Source: Arthonia radiata (Eukaryota; Ascomycota; Arthoniomycetes; Arthoniales; Arthoniaceae). Taken from it: 64,000 nt of DNA. The stretch is taken from positions 1,178,001 to 1,242,000 of the forward strand of contig PSQN01000016.1 of the NCBI GenBank assembly GCA_002989075.1. The letters are read 5' to 3'. The notes below the pieces were generated by a model. The model was given only the letters and a program-made list of their open reading frames with translations. It was not told the origin of the DNA and did not search any database. Position numbers and translations under genes: made by a program. This document shows positions 54,951 through 64,000 of the stretch, piece by piece (within the stretch, counting starts at the first letter, position 1; every line of letters starts with the position of its first letter).

Positions 54951-56182
54951 ATGGTACGCGCTCTTCAATTTCCTGTTCCACCGCCCTCGCATCACAGCTA
55001 ACCCCACCACAGGCCACCTCCAACCCAGACACGAGAAAGCGTCTTGCCCTCGCCATAACCGACTATCTACACACATGTCTCACAGACGGCACACTAACTT
55101 CCGAAGACACTGAGTCCGTCGAAGTCGCAACCTCATGCATAGCCGATGCCTTCAAGATTGACCCCTCCAACAAATCCGCCGTCTCTGCCGCGCTGGGCCC
55201 AGGCCAGAACCTATTATCAATCTACAGCGTATACGAGAAGCTCAAGCAGCCGACAGAGAGCGAACAGTCGAAGGCAAGCGCTGGTGCAGCCGCTCCAGGC
55301 GGTCCAAGCAGCGGACCCAGCGGTACTCCAAACCCCGAAGCAGAGGCGCTCAAACAACAGGGCAATGTCGCGATGCAGCAGCGAGACTACCAAAAGGCCA
55401 TTGAGATGTATGGGCAAGCCATTGACGTCTCGCCGACGAACCCGATCTATCTGAGCAATCGCGCGGCGGCGTATAGCGCGACGAAGCAACATGAGAGTGC
55501 GCGGAACGACGCGGAAATGGCGACGGCAAGCGATCCAAAATATACGAAAGCGTGGTCGAGACTAGGGTTGGCGAGGTTCGCGCTAGGTGATGCAAAGGGA
55601 AGCATGGAGGCATATAAGAGTGGTATCGATGCGGAGGGGAATGGAGGGAGCGAAGCGATGAAGAAGGGTTATGAGACTGCGAAGAGGAAGGTTGATGAGG
55701 ATGCGGATGATGATGTGACCAGAAGTGCGAGTCCGGGCGCGGGTGGTGGAGGAGGTGGTATGCCTGATCTGAGCGCGCTGGCGGGCATGATGGGAGGGGG
55801 CGGCGGTGGAGGTGGAGGGATGCCAGACTTAGGTGGGATGATGAATAACCCAATGTTCAGGAATATCGCGAATCAGGTGATGAGCAATCCGAACATGATG
55901 GAGGGACTGATGAACAATCCGCAGCTGAGACAGGCCGCAGAGAGTTTTGGTGTTGGCGGCGGCGGCGGCGGCGGCGGCGGCGGAAGTGGTGGGCAAGAAG
56001 GTGGTGGACGAGGAGGCGGCGGCCAAGGAGGTGGCGGCGGTGGCATGCCTGATCTGGGCGCTATGATGAATGATCCAGCAATGAGACAGATGGCACAGCA
56101 GTTCATGGGTGGCATGGGAGGTGGTGCTGGAGGTCAAGGCGGCCAAGGCGGTGGGGCTGGTGGAAATGCCGGGTCACAATAG
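54951..56182 (+). CDS. sgt2: SGT2, TPR co-chaperone of tail-anchored protein targeting
   Basis: Two exons. The first coding exon is just ATG (54951-54953), followed by a 59-nt intron (GTACGC...CAG) and exon 55013-56182. The protein is 390 residues. The N-terminal dimerisation domain reads KRLALAITDYLHTCLTDGTL and then VEVATSCIADAFKID. Three TPR repeats (about 122-225) include ALKQQGNVAMQQRDYQKAIE, NPIYLSNRAAAYSA and YTKAWSRLGLARFALGDA. The C-terminal Gly/Met-rich region has Asn-Pro motifs (MMNNPMFRNIA, LMNNPQLRQA, MMNDPAMRQMA) that bind hydrophobic clients. Sgt2 hands tail-anchored proteins to Get4/Get5/Get3. The Gly runs come from GGC/GGT repeats. Confidence 0.95.
55957..55984 (+). repeat. 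GGC trinucleotide repeat in sgt2
   Basis: About nine GGC units encode a polyglycine run in the C-terminal domain of Sgt2. Length polymorphism between strains is expected. Related shorter GGT/GGA runs lie at 55740-55820 and 56010-56050. Confidence 0.8.
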
Positions 56183-56611
56183 CATCGCGGCCCTCGGTGA
56201 AGCCTTGGACTGGGAGGGTAGATCATGATATGGCATGGTGTTGGTGATAGTCCTCAACTGTGAAATCGGGAGCTTCATTGGCAGAATGGCTTGTCCTCTC
56301 TGTTTTCATCTTCATTATCCAGTCCCCACAACTGCAAGAGCCAGGATGGCATTCGGGAGATCGACGGCTAGTGTGACAGCTGTAGGCCTGTGGCTCGAGT
56401 CTATAATTTTGTGCATGGCGTGATCAGCATCGATGTATCTTCAACGTTGTATCTTCGAAGTCAGTAAAGTCAGCCAACATAGACTTCGTGGCTCGACTCG
56501 AGAGAGTTGCTTGATTGAGAGCTCATAGCGCTGGGATAGGGATACAATACGGAAAACCAGAGCAATAGCGAGACACCATATCGTCAACCAGAAACAGCCT
56601 TCCAGCATATC
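56183..56611. other. Intergenic, nothing recognised
   Basis: 429 nt between sgt2 and the APS kinase gene. No gene is seen; it presumably holds the APS kinase promoter. Confidence 0.45.
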
Positions 56612-57377
56612 ATGGCAACGTTAGTGTCCTCTCGACTCCTTGCAAGCAGTACTAAATAAAGACCAGGAATATAACATGGCACCCCGGCCTCACGCGCTCT
56701 GAGCGCTTCGACCTCCGCAAGCAAAAAGGCTTCACCATCTGGTTCACAGGCCTCAGCGCATCCGGCAAAAGCACGATTGCAACGGCACTTGAGCAGCATC
56801 TATTACATTTAGGTAACGTCCCTTCCATTCTCTCCATGCCCTGACCCGCCTCGGCTTGCTAGGCGTACACTCTGTCACACTAACACCACAGCCCACAGGC
56901 CTGGCAGCCTACCGCCTCGACGGCGACAACGTCCGCTTCGGCCTGAACCGCGACCTGGGCTTCTCCGAGCGCGACCGCAATGAGAACATCCGGCGCGTCG
57001 GCGAGGTCGCGAAGCTGTTCGCCGACTCAGGCACCATCGCCATCGCCTCGTTCATCAGTCCCTACAAAGCGGACCGTGACTCTGCCAGAAAGCTGCATGA
57101 GCAGCCCGAGCAAGGGGGTCCAGGGGCGAAGGAAAGTGAGGGATTACCCTTCGTGGAGGTCTTTGTGGATTTGAGTGTTGAGGAGTGCGAGAAGCGTGAT
57201 CCGAAGGGGTTGTATCAGAAGGCTAGGGCCGGAGAAATTAAGGAGTTCACGGGGGTGAGCGCGCCGTATGAGCGGCCGGAGAGGGCGGAGGCGGTGATTG
57301 AGAGTGAGAAGAGGAGTGTGGAGCAGGCGGTTGGAGATCTTGTGCAGTATCTGAAGGGAAAGGGGTTAATATCATAG
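56612..57377 (+). CDS. met14: Adenylylsulfate (APS) kinase
   Basis: Three exons: 56612-56619 (only 8 nt: ATGGCAAC), 56667-56812 and 56899-57377, giving 210 residues. Joined, it reads [17 protein letters not shown], then the P-loop [37 protein letters not shown], the mobile-lid segment [30 protein letters not shown] and [13 protein letters not shown]. These are the complete set of APS-kinase motifs; the length matches yeast Met14 (202). The enzyme phosphorylates APS to PAPS with ATP, the second step of sulfate assimilation, in the cytosol. Frames that begin inside the second intron are artefacts. Confidence 0.96.
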
Positions 57378-57706
57378 CGGGGCTGGGGAAGAGCGGACGC
57401 GATGGCGGGGCGGACGTGTTACAATTGCAGATGAGGTCGCGCCAGTGGATTGACCACGGTGATTCTATGAATAGTATGGTCTGGGAGTACTAAGAAAAAG
57501 CGAAGTGTAGTTTGAGCATCTGCGAGGTGCCATGTATTGCATGTCACATGGTCAGATCCGGGCACGTGCGAGCCACACCTGTGCATACTGTTTACCTCAT
57601 GAATGAGTCGCTGAAAAGTAGTCATCCGCTCCATTAGCAATACTTGAGTACTGAAGGCTGAGCCGTGAATGTCGTTGAGCTCGCACGCTCTTCACTTCAA
57701 GACAAG
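57378..57706. other. Intergenic, nothing recognised
   Basis: 329 nt between the APS kinase stop and the next start. No gene is seen. Confidence 0.4.
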
Positions 57707-59233
57707 ATGAAGGTCTGCCAAGACCCACTCTGGCTGCTCAAGAGCGGTTCAGATGCTCAGACAACCGCGTCATGTATTCGTAATCATGCTTTCACACGTC
57801 TGAGCACCAGCGAATACTTCATCATGTATTCAACAGCAGACATAACCTTCCCGCACCTGTTTACGAACAAGACAAGCCTTGAGTCGCACCCGACCAGAGT
57901 ATCAAGCCTACTCGACGTCAACATAGAGATTGTACCCAACAACGTATCCAACATGAGCTACAAGGATACCCGCTCTCCGCTTTACAGCCCTGTATACAGC
58001 AAACAGCCACAAACAATCGCCAGTTCACCTCTCTACCACGTTGCGCAGTACCCGACACCCTTACCGCTCACAACAAGCAACAATGCAAACATGGTGTCGC
58101 CGCCTTACTTCCCTCCAGCCGTGAAACAGCACTTAACGCCGAGCACCTCGTCCGCAAAGAGACGCCGAAGCAGCGCATCCACCGGAGCAGAACACTTGTT
58201 TGCGGGCAAACGCCGCTGCAACTCGCGCAACTCACCTTCAAGCGGCGCTTCAGCGGCGACGGCACACAACGTCGGCGACGCAAATGATCGATTAGCTGCC
58301 TCTTACCTTAAATCCAGCCCGACTACTGCGATGACTGCCGGGCCGTCGCTCAGTGCTGGCCATGTGGTCATGAAGCCAACTCGACGACTCGGTGAAGACG
58401 GTGAGATCCAGAAGCCAGGTGCCACAACCGTCTGGAGGCCAACACAGGCCGCGTCTTCCACTTTGAGTCTGCTGAAGCACTGTGATGTTGCATCTCAGCC
58501 GATCCCAATTCGGAGTTCCAGCAAAAACGTACCGGAGAGCTACCGCGTCCGAAATTCAATACCAGCACAGGTAGTATATGGCAAGACCAAGCTGTTGTCG
58601 GGTCAATGTCTGGGTGGCAGCCAAAATGCGCCGCTCAACTCCAAGTTTCCACACGTTGGGTGGCCATTCAAGGACGACGCAGTTGAGTCGGAACTGAAGA
58701 AGGATGCTTCCGAACCTATACCGGACCCTGAACCATGCTGTAAAGACGCTAAGAACGGGAAACCCTGCGACTATCTGCACGCTTTTGGGAAAGCACTGGA
58801 GATAATACCAAGAGCTTGCGAGGATGGCTGCGACTGCTGCTCTGTGCTGATCGACGAAGAAGAGGATCTGGGAGAGCCATTGGACTTCATGCGTAATCAA
58901 CACGGCCGAGATATAGAGCTAAACAACACAATGTGGCAGCTTCGATTCATGCAAGAGGAATACAGGTCGGTATTGGAGGATCTCGAGGAAAGAACTCAGA
59001 CGTCGAAGGTCCAGAAGAGGAGAATGAAGATTGCTAGCAGGCTAGGAGAGACAATGATGACGAAGGAGATGATGAAGGGAAAGGCTGAAGAAGCTCGAGA
59101 GTTGTGGAATGAGATCGACGACCACCAGCCTTTTAATGTGATGCACGACCGATGTGTGTCGGTAAAAGAGATGAAGAGATTGTTGGGCGACAAGATCGTG
59201 GACAAGAGCGCAAATGGAACTGCTCTGGGATGA
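57707..59233 (+). CDS. Hypothetical protein with NLS-like patches and C-terminal coiled coil
   Basis: A single exon of up to 508 residues from ATG 57707 (the frame extends to a GTG at 57665; later Met residues near 57824 and 57953 are also possible starts). The first 300 residues are Ser/Thr/Pro/Asn-rich and disordered, with basic patches SAKRRRSSAS and AGKRRCNSRN suggesting nuclear import. A Cys-rich segment follows (PEPCCKDAKNGKPCDYLH and ACEDGCDCCSV, six to eight Cys in about 50 residues), which could bind metal. The last 120 residues form a charged helical region (FMQEEYRSVLEDLEERTQ). No family recognised. Its codon and dinucleotide content matches its neighbours. Confidence 0.65.
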   Translation: MKVCQDPLWLLKSGSDAQTTASCIRNHAFTRLSTSEYFIMYSTADITFPHLFTNKTSLESHPTRVSSLLDVNIEIVPNNVSNMSYKDTRSPLYSPVYSKQPQTIASSPLYHVAQYPTPLPLTTSNNANMVSPPYFPPAVKQHLTPSTSSAKRRRSSASTGAEHLFAGKRRCNSRNSPSSGASAATAHNVGDANDRLAASYLKSSPTTAMTAGPSLSAGHVVMKPTRRLGEDGEIQKPGATTVWRPTQAASSTLSLLKHCDVASQPIPIRSSSKNVPESYRVRNSIPAQVVYGKTKLLSGQCLGGSQNAPLNSKFPHVGWPFKDDAVESELKKDASEPIPDPEPCCKDAKNGKPCDYLHAFGKALEIIPRACEDGCDCCSVLIDEEEDLGEPLDFMRNQHGRDIELNNTMWQLRFMQEEYRSVLEDLEERTQTSKVQKRRMKIASRLGETMMTKEMMKGKAEEARELWNEIDDHQPFNVMHDRCVSVKEMKRLLGDKIVDKSANGTALG

Positions 59234-60618
59234 TTGATTGAAGGAATTTGTCAGTGTCAGCGGGGTTGGAGAGCATTGGAGTCAATGTAATTTTAGAGTA
59301 GCATGTGGGGTTGGAGATCCCGTTTCTACCCATGGGCGTCTGCTGGACGTGTCGCTCCAGACGCCGGACGGTGTGATTGACTGTCATAACACTGCATTTG
59401 AACTAGTTTCAGGAGTGTGAGGCTTTTCTTCCGACGTGATGAGTTTTGCTCCTAATCATGTATCATGATGCTCGTCTCCAAATGCCTGTAAGTATCTGTC
59501 ACGGGATGATTGAGGACGTGACCGGACGGGCAAAGGATGCCGGCGGCACAACTGAGGTCACAACAGTGCGAGACTCTGCTCTTCATGAACAACGTGAGGT
59601 GGCACGCTGAGTAATATGTATTTGCCGAAGATTGAGCTGAAAGGATAGGAGGAAAGGCAGATGAAGTGGGAGGAGAAAAGCTTGGCAAAACTGAATCGCT
59701 CCGATATTCGCGCCCGACGTCCGTGCACGGTCCATGTGGTGATCATTGGGGCTGACTACATGTTTGAGGTGGACGGCAGCGATGAGGAATCCTTCCTCCT
59801 CCCGCTCCTGTCCTCCACACTCCTTCCCCAGCAAGACCCGTTGCATAGCCGCAGTCTCCGGCGCTTCCTCGCAAAGTGAACAGGTGGCGGTATGCAGCTG
59901 TATACTCCACAAGCCTGACGCAAGTCGCCATGTATTTTTGGAGGTGCTTGAGACGTCAGGGATGATCATGCAAGAGCAACGGACTGATCGCCATATAACA
60001 CGTTCCGCCACGTGAAGATCAACTCTTCAGCTTGCGTTCGCGCCTCGACACCAAACCAGGATGTCGTCCGGTAGCTTCGCGGCGGCCGCCCCCGAGATCA
60101 CGCTTGCCAGTTGATTTGAGTCCTCATACGGAGAATGGCCGTCAGGGACGGGATGTTGACCCCTCGACGCTGATTTGCTTATCGTCAGCTCCTCCGCTCA
60201 GTCCTCTTCCGCGGCAGATGGCTTGGCCTTCCAGAACTGGGCTCTTCATTGGTTGTAAACGGCTGCGAACTCGAATCTCTAACAGCCAACAATGTGGCGA
60301 CAGACCCACTCACCTTGTCAGGCACCGGCGAAGACCCGGTCATGCGAGATGAGCATGGGTGCGGGCCTGGAAAGCGTGCAATACGCCTACTTTTCTTTTG
60401 ATCGTCTCATAAGCTTATATCGACCAACACGCCAGTGTCTTGCGCCAGCCTCCGCGCGTGCCATCGTCGGCGGATTACACTCTTTTGACTTCTCTGTCTT
60501 CCTCCTAGCATCTGTTGTTTGCACCAACGCTGGCGTCATGTTTATGCTTCATCGCAGGTAACATCGCCGTTGACACCCTGGTCGCAGGCTTCGTTCTTTC
60601 TTGTTTAGTTGGGCCTCT
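59234..60618. other. Gene-poor region, no credible gene
   Basis: About 1.4 kb. Frames up to 142 codons were read on both strands and show no features. It likely contains the promoter of the large surface-protein gene. Confidence 0.45.
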
Positions 60619-63600
60619 ATGGCTTCACAGTCACTCATTCAAGTGTTGTTTCTAGTTTTATGTTCTCTTCCACCTGTTTCACAAGCGCGAGCTGTTGCGC
60701 AAGTTGCCAGCAATGGAGACGCGAATGCAGGGCCACCAGGTCTCAACATTCCACAGACCTACGGCCTGGGTTCAATAACAGTGCCGACCTTCACAGCGAC
60801 GAATTCCTCGTCTACTGTTCAGATCACAAATGCTGCTGGGACTAACACTCAAACGTACGGAGCTACCTTGGTCGACACCTTACCATCAACTGTTACAGCA
60901 CCCAGTGTGCCAGTTCCAGTCGTGCCAGAGCAAGCGAGCACAACGTCGAGCACCTCAACTAAGAACATTATACCACCGTCTACAGACCTTCCATATGTGC
61001 CACAGCCCGCAAGTAGTGTGCCTGAGGGTTCAATGTCAATCCTTCCCGTATCTACCAATAACCCATACAGCGCGCCAAACAGTCTCCCACCGCCAGGCCC
61101 GTATCAGAGCGTTCCCAAATCTCTGAACCAGTCGCCTAATCCTTACTCGCCTCCGTTCCCAACCTTCCAGCCGAGTGACACACCCCAGCCGACCACCACC
61201 TACTCCTCAATAGCTGTAATCACTCCTGTCACCGGCTCGACTCCATCCAATGGCCCCTACGTCCCAGCTTCCTCCAACACCGCTCAGCCAGCGTCCTCAA
61301 TTTATACGTCACAGCCGCAGAACACTTCCTCCAACTCGTTCCCGTATCAGCCTTCTGCGGCTAATGCCACGTCTACCAAGCCGCCATACATGCCGACTGG
61401 ACGACCCTATCCCTACGCTCCCAATGGTACACTTCCCTCTGCTCCCTATGGAACCAACGGATCCAGCAACGGATCCAGCAAGACGTACAGTCTCGGAGCT
61501 CAAGTTGTACAAAGCTCAGATATCACTTTCAAGCCGCTACCTGGTTGCCACAACTGCGCTGGGGTTCGTAGTTAAACATCTTGTCTTCTGTTTGAATAAC
61601 CGTGCTGATGTTGCTTTTAGGTGCAAGAAGTCGATCCCACGGACTTTGGTCCACTGGAGACTAATGGTGGAAAAAGCCTTGGACAGTTCAGTGACGGCCT
61701 TCCTAAGCAGCTGCCGGTATGACCAACGTCTAAATTCAAATCACTACTTCTTCATCACAAAGTGTGCTGACAACAGTCTCTAGGTGCAAACTGAGGCCGT
61801 GGTTCCCTTCACAACTGCTCAGCCAGCTCCCGCACAGACGAGCAACCCGATTGTCAATCCCCAGCGACCAGTACCTCACATCAATCTACCTGTCGGCCAA
61901 AGCCCAAGTCAGCCAGCGCCTGTCGCAGCTCCAGCTCCGCCTCCAGCGCCTACAGAAGATGGCATCATGTCTATCAACTCTGTCAACAACGCGCCTGACC
62001 CGGCCGCAGCAGCTCAACAGGCCAATCCAGTCCCCGCTCCCGCGCCTGTGCCTGCTTCTCCACCACCACCAAGCGGTGCTCTTGGTCTTGGTAGTCAACA
62101 ACAAGCGAACCCTGCGCAGGCACCCAATCCCCAACCTGTACAAGCGGCGAATAATCCGAATGTGCCCGCGCCAGCGGTTCCGGCTCCTCAAGCTGCCCAA
62201 GCAAACGATCCAGCCCCGAACAATCCTGTGGTCCCCCCGCAAGCACCTGCGCCAGCATCTGCGCCAGCAAATGACAACGCAGGTCCTGCTTCAAACGTGG
62301 GTGCGTTAGGACTTGCTCCAATCCCAGCTGCAGCACCAGCCCCAGCTGCTCAACCTATCGCCGCTCCGCCGGTTGCTCAGCCAATTGCTCAAAATCCAGC
62401 ACCAGCTGCAGTACAGCCTCAACCTCAACCTCAACCTCCGGCGCAAGCTGCTGTCCAGCCCGCCATCCCACAAGCCAATCCGGCGACACCGAACGCTCCG
62501 GCTCCGCAAGGTGACACACAAGCTGGTCCGGCTAACATTGGCAGCGTTGCCAACCCAGCGTTACCCAACGTTCCGGCTCCGCAAGGTAACAGCCAGGCCG
62601 GCCCGGCTAACATTGGTAGCGTTGCTAATCCGGCGATACCCAACGTTCCAGCTCCGCAGGGTAACACCCAAGCTGGTCTGGCTAACATCGGCAGCGCTGT
62701 CAACCCAGCTCCAGTCGCTGCAAATGATGCAAACCCTCCACCGGCTGCGGCAAACGGTGCTGTGAATGCTGCTGCACCTGCACCTGCACAGCAGCCTCCT
62801 CAAGCTGTGATTCCCCTTGGTCCATCATCGTCTGCAATCGCCGTTCAAGCACCGGCAAATGTTGGTGGCCAGAATCAGCCAAACGCAGTGCTTATCGGTT
62901 CTAATACTCTCGTCCCCGGCGGACCGCCGGCCACCATTGGTGGGCAAGTAGTGAGTGCTGGGCCATCTGGCATAAATGTAGGCGGCACAACGAACATCCC
63001 ATTGGCCACACCCGCTCCAAACACAAATTCTGGCTCTGTCGGCGTGCTTCCGCTGCAACCAGCGGGTCCAGGCAGCGGAGCAGTCCAAAACCAACAGATC
63101 AATCTCAGTCCATCTCAAAACATTGCAGCTCAGATTCAACAGCCGGTGGCACCTCCCCCTGGCTCTCCACAGCAGGCAGCTCAGCCTGCCGTTGCAGCCT
63201 TACCAAATGGCGTTGCCGCCACTGCCGGTGGGCCTGCAGCTTCTGTGGATGGCCATGCTGTTTCTCTTGCTGCGGATGGACGCAGTTTGGTGGTAGATGG
63301 TAGTATGACACAAGCTGTTACTGGTGCTCCTTCCGCAGTCCCTGGTGTCGGGCCTGCTTTACCGCTGGGAAACAACGCTGTGCAAGCCGTTACCACCACG
63401 GGCAATAACGGCATCGTGACCACTGGCCAGGTAATCCAAGGGTCAACACTGCTCCCAGGGGGCCCCGGTGCTGTTGTCGACGGTCACTCGCTCTCAGCCG
63501 CGACAGATGGCGGGGTGGTGATCGATGGTCAAAGTACTGCCCGCCCGCTAGGCTCTGCCCTTTCTAATGGCGCTTTCTCGCTCACCCTAGCACCCACTCA

Positions 63601-64000
63601 AGGCGCCAACTCACGGCCTCAGCTTGTGCCGGATCAAGCAACGTCGGTCATTGGGAATGACGGTAGACCAACGAGTGCTCAAATAGTAGCTGGACAGACC
63701 ATTCAAGCTGGTGCTCCGGCTGCCACAATCTCTGGTCATCAAGTCTCGGTCGCTCCAAATGGCGCTTTGCTAGTCGATTCCACTCCAGCTTCCGCGAACC
63801 CTGCAGGCATGATCACGCTCGCACCCAGCGGCGCCGCACCTCAGCTTGTTGCGGCTTCCCCGACGGTGATCACCGGCGCAAATGGGCAGATGACACAAGC
63901 TCAGGTCGTCGCTGGTCGGACAGTTGCTGCTGGATCGCCACCAGCGACGATCTCAGGCCACGTAGTTTCAGTGGCACCTAATGGCGGTCTCGTCGTCGAC
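60619..64000 (+). CDS. Large Pro/Ala/Gly-rich repetitive cell-surface protein (runs off the window)
   Basis: Exons 60619-61563, 61621-61716 and 61784 to beyond 64000, all phase 0; at least 1086 residues are visible. A signal peptide (MASQSLIQVLFLVLCSLPPV) precedes a Ser/Thr/Pro/Asn-rich region with N-glycosylation sequons (NSS, NTS, NGS). Exon 3 begins with a Pro/Ala/Gln-rich tract, then three 25-residue repeats (62477-62701). After about 62830 come longer modules around the pattern GGPPATIGGQVVSAGPSG, for example GAPAATISGHQVSVAPNG and GSPPATISGHVVSVAPNG. This module style is typical of large Dothideomycete wall proteins, often GPI-anchored. The C terminus is outside the window, so anchoring is not shown. 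A role in adhesion or wall structure is inference. Confidence 0.88.
62477..62701 (+). repeat. Three 75-nt tandem coding repeats
   Basis: Three consecutive 75-nt units (62477, 62552, 62627) each encode a 25-residue unit of the form NPAxPNxPAPQGxxQAGxAN plus IGSxx. Copies two and one differ at only a few residues. They keep frame exactly and lie inside the surface-protein gene. Confidence 0.9.

Overview
The window is nuclear DNA of a filamentous ascomycete (Pezizomycotina). Dothideomycetes is my best guess, but the sequence alone cannot fix the class. The evidence is dense protein-coding genes on both strands, short spliceosomal introns of about 45-70 nt with GTAAGT-like donors and CTGAC/CTAAC-like branch sites, and a gene set that is clearly fungal: a COT1/NDR kinase, an Ime2-type kinase, fungal GH92, GH25 and heme-thiolate peroxidase enzymes, a Tsc10-type ketoreductase, and verprolin. 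I found no rRNA, confident tRNA, CRISPR, prophage, retroelement or transposase. I rebuilt 35 gene models by joining exons across canonical splice sites and checking phase. Coordinates of multi-exon genes run from start codon to stop codon, with the exons given in the evidence.

Layout. 1-11.6 kb: a GPI-anchored secreted protein, the PXA-RGS-PX protein Mdm1, the proteasome-assembly factor Tma17, verprolin, a glutaredoxin-like protein and an HpcH/HpaI aldolase. 11.6-14.3 kb: a long gene-poor stretch that probably carries the promoter and leader of an Ime2-type kinase. 14.3-30.1 kb: the Ime2-like and COT1 kinases, a mitochondrial membrane protein, a CHORD/CS co-chaperone, a mitochondrial rhomboid protease, a small basic protein, a bHLH factor and a DUF2293 protein. 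31-36.4 kb: LSM8, a small LYR-like protein, three tandem paralogous small genes of unknown function, a CCDC25-like protein and MOZART1. 36.7-47.4 kb: secreted or metabolic enzymes (GH92 mannosidase, GH25 muramidase, SIMPL protein, heme-thiolate peroxidase, 3-ketosphinganine reductase). 47.6-59.3 kb: UTP3/SAS10, a leucine-rich-repeat protein, a small four-pass membrane protein, a C2H2 zinc-finger protein (Iec1-like), SGT2, APS kinase and an unknown nuclear-looking protein. 60.6-64 kb: a large Pro/Ala/Gly-rich repeat surface protein that runs off the window.

Most genes are single-copy housekeeping genes with no operon logic. Several share short divergent promoters (mdm1/tma17, vrp1/glutaredoxin, CHORD/rhomboid, lsm8/LYR-like, mzt1/GH92, KDSR/utp3, zinc finger/sgt2). 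There is no biosynthetic gene cluster. The most unusual observations are a tandem family of three small genes with the same intron position and phase, an apparent 1-nucleotide exon in the CCDC25-like gene, a TGA interrupting the LRR protein just before a conserved-looking in-frame tail, a GC-AG intron in the Ime2-like kinase, a coding exon consisting only of ATG in sgt2, and a 32-nt near-perfect inverted repeat near the left edge.
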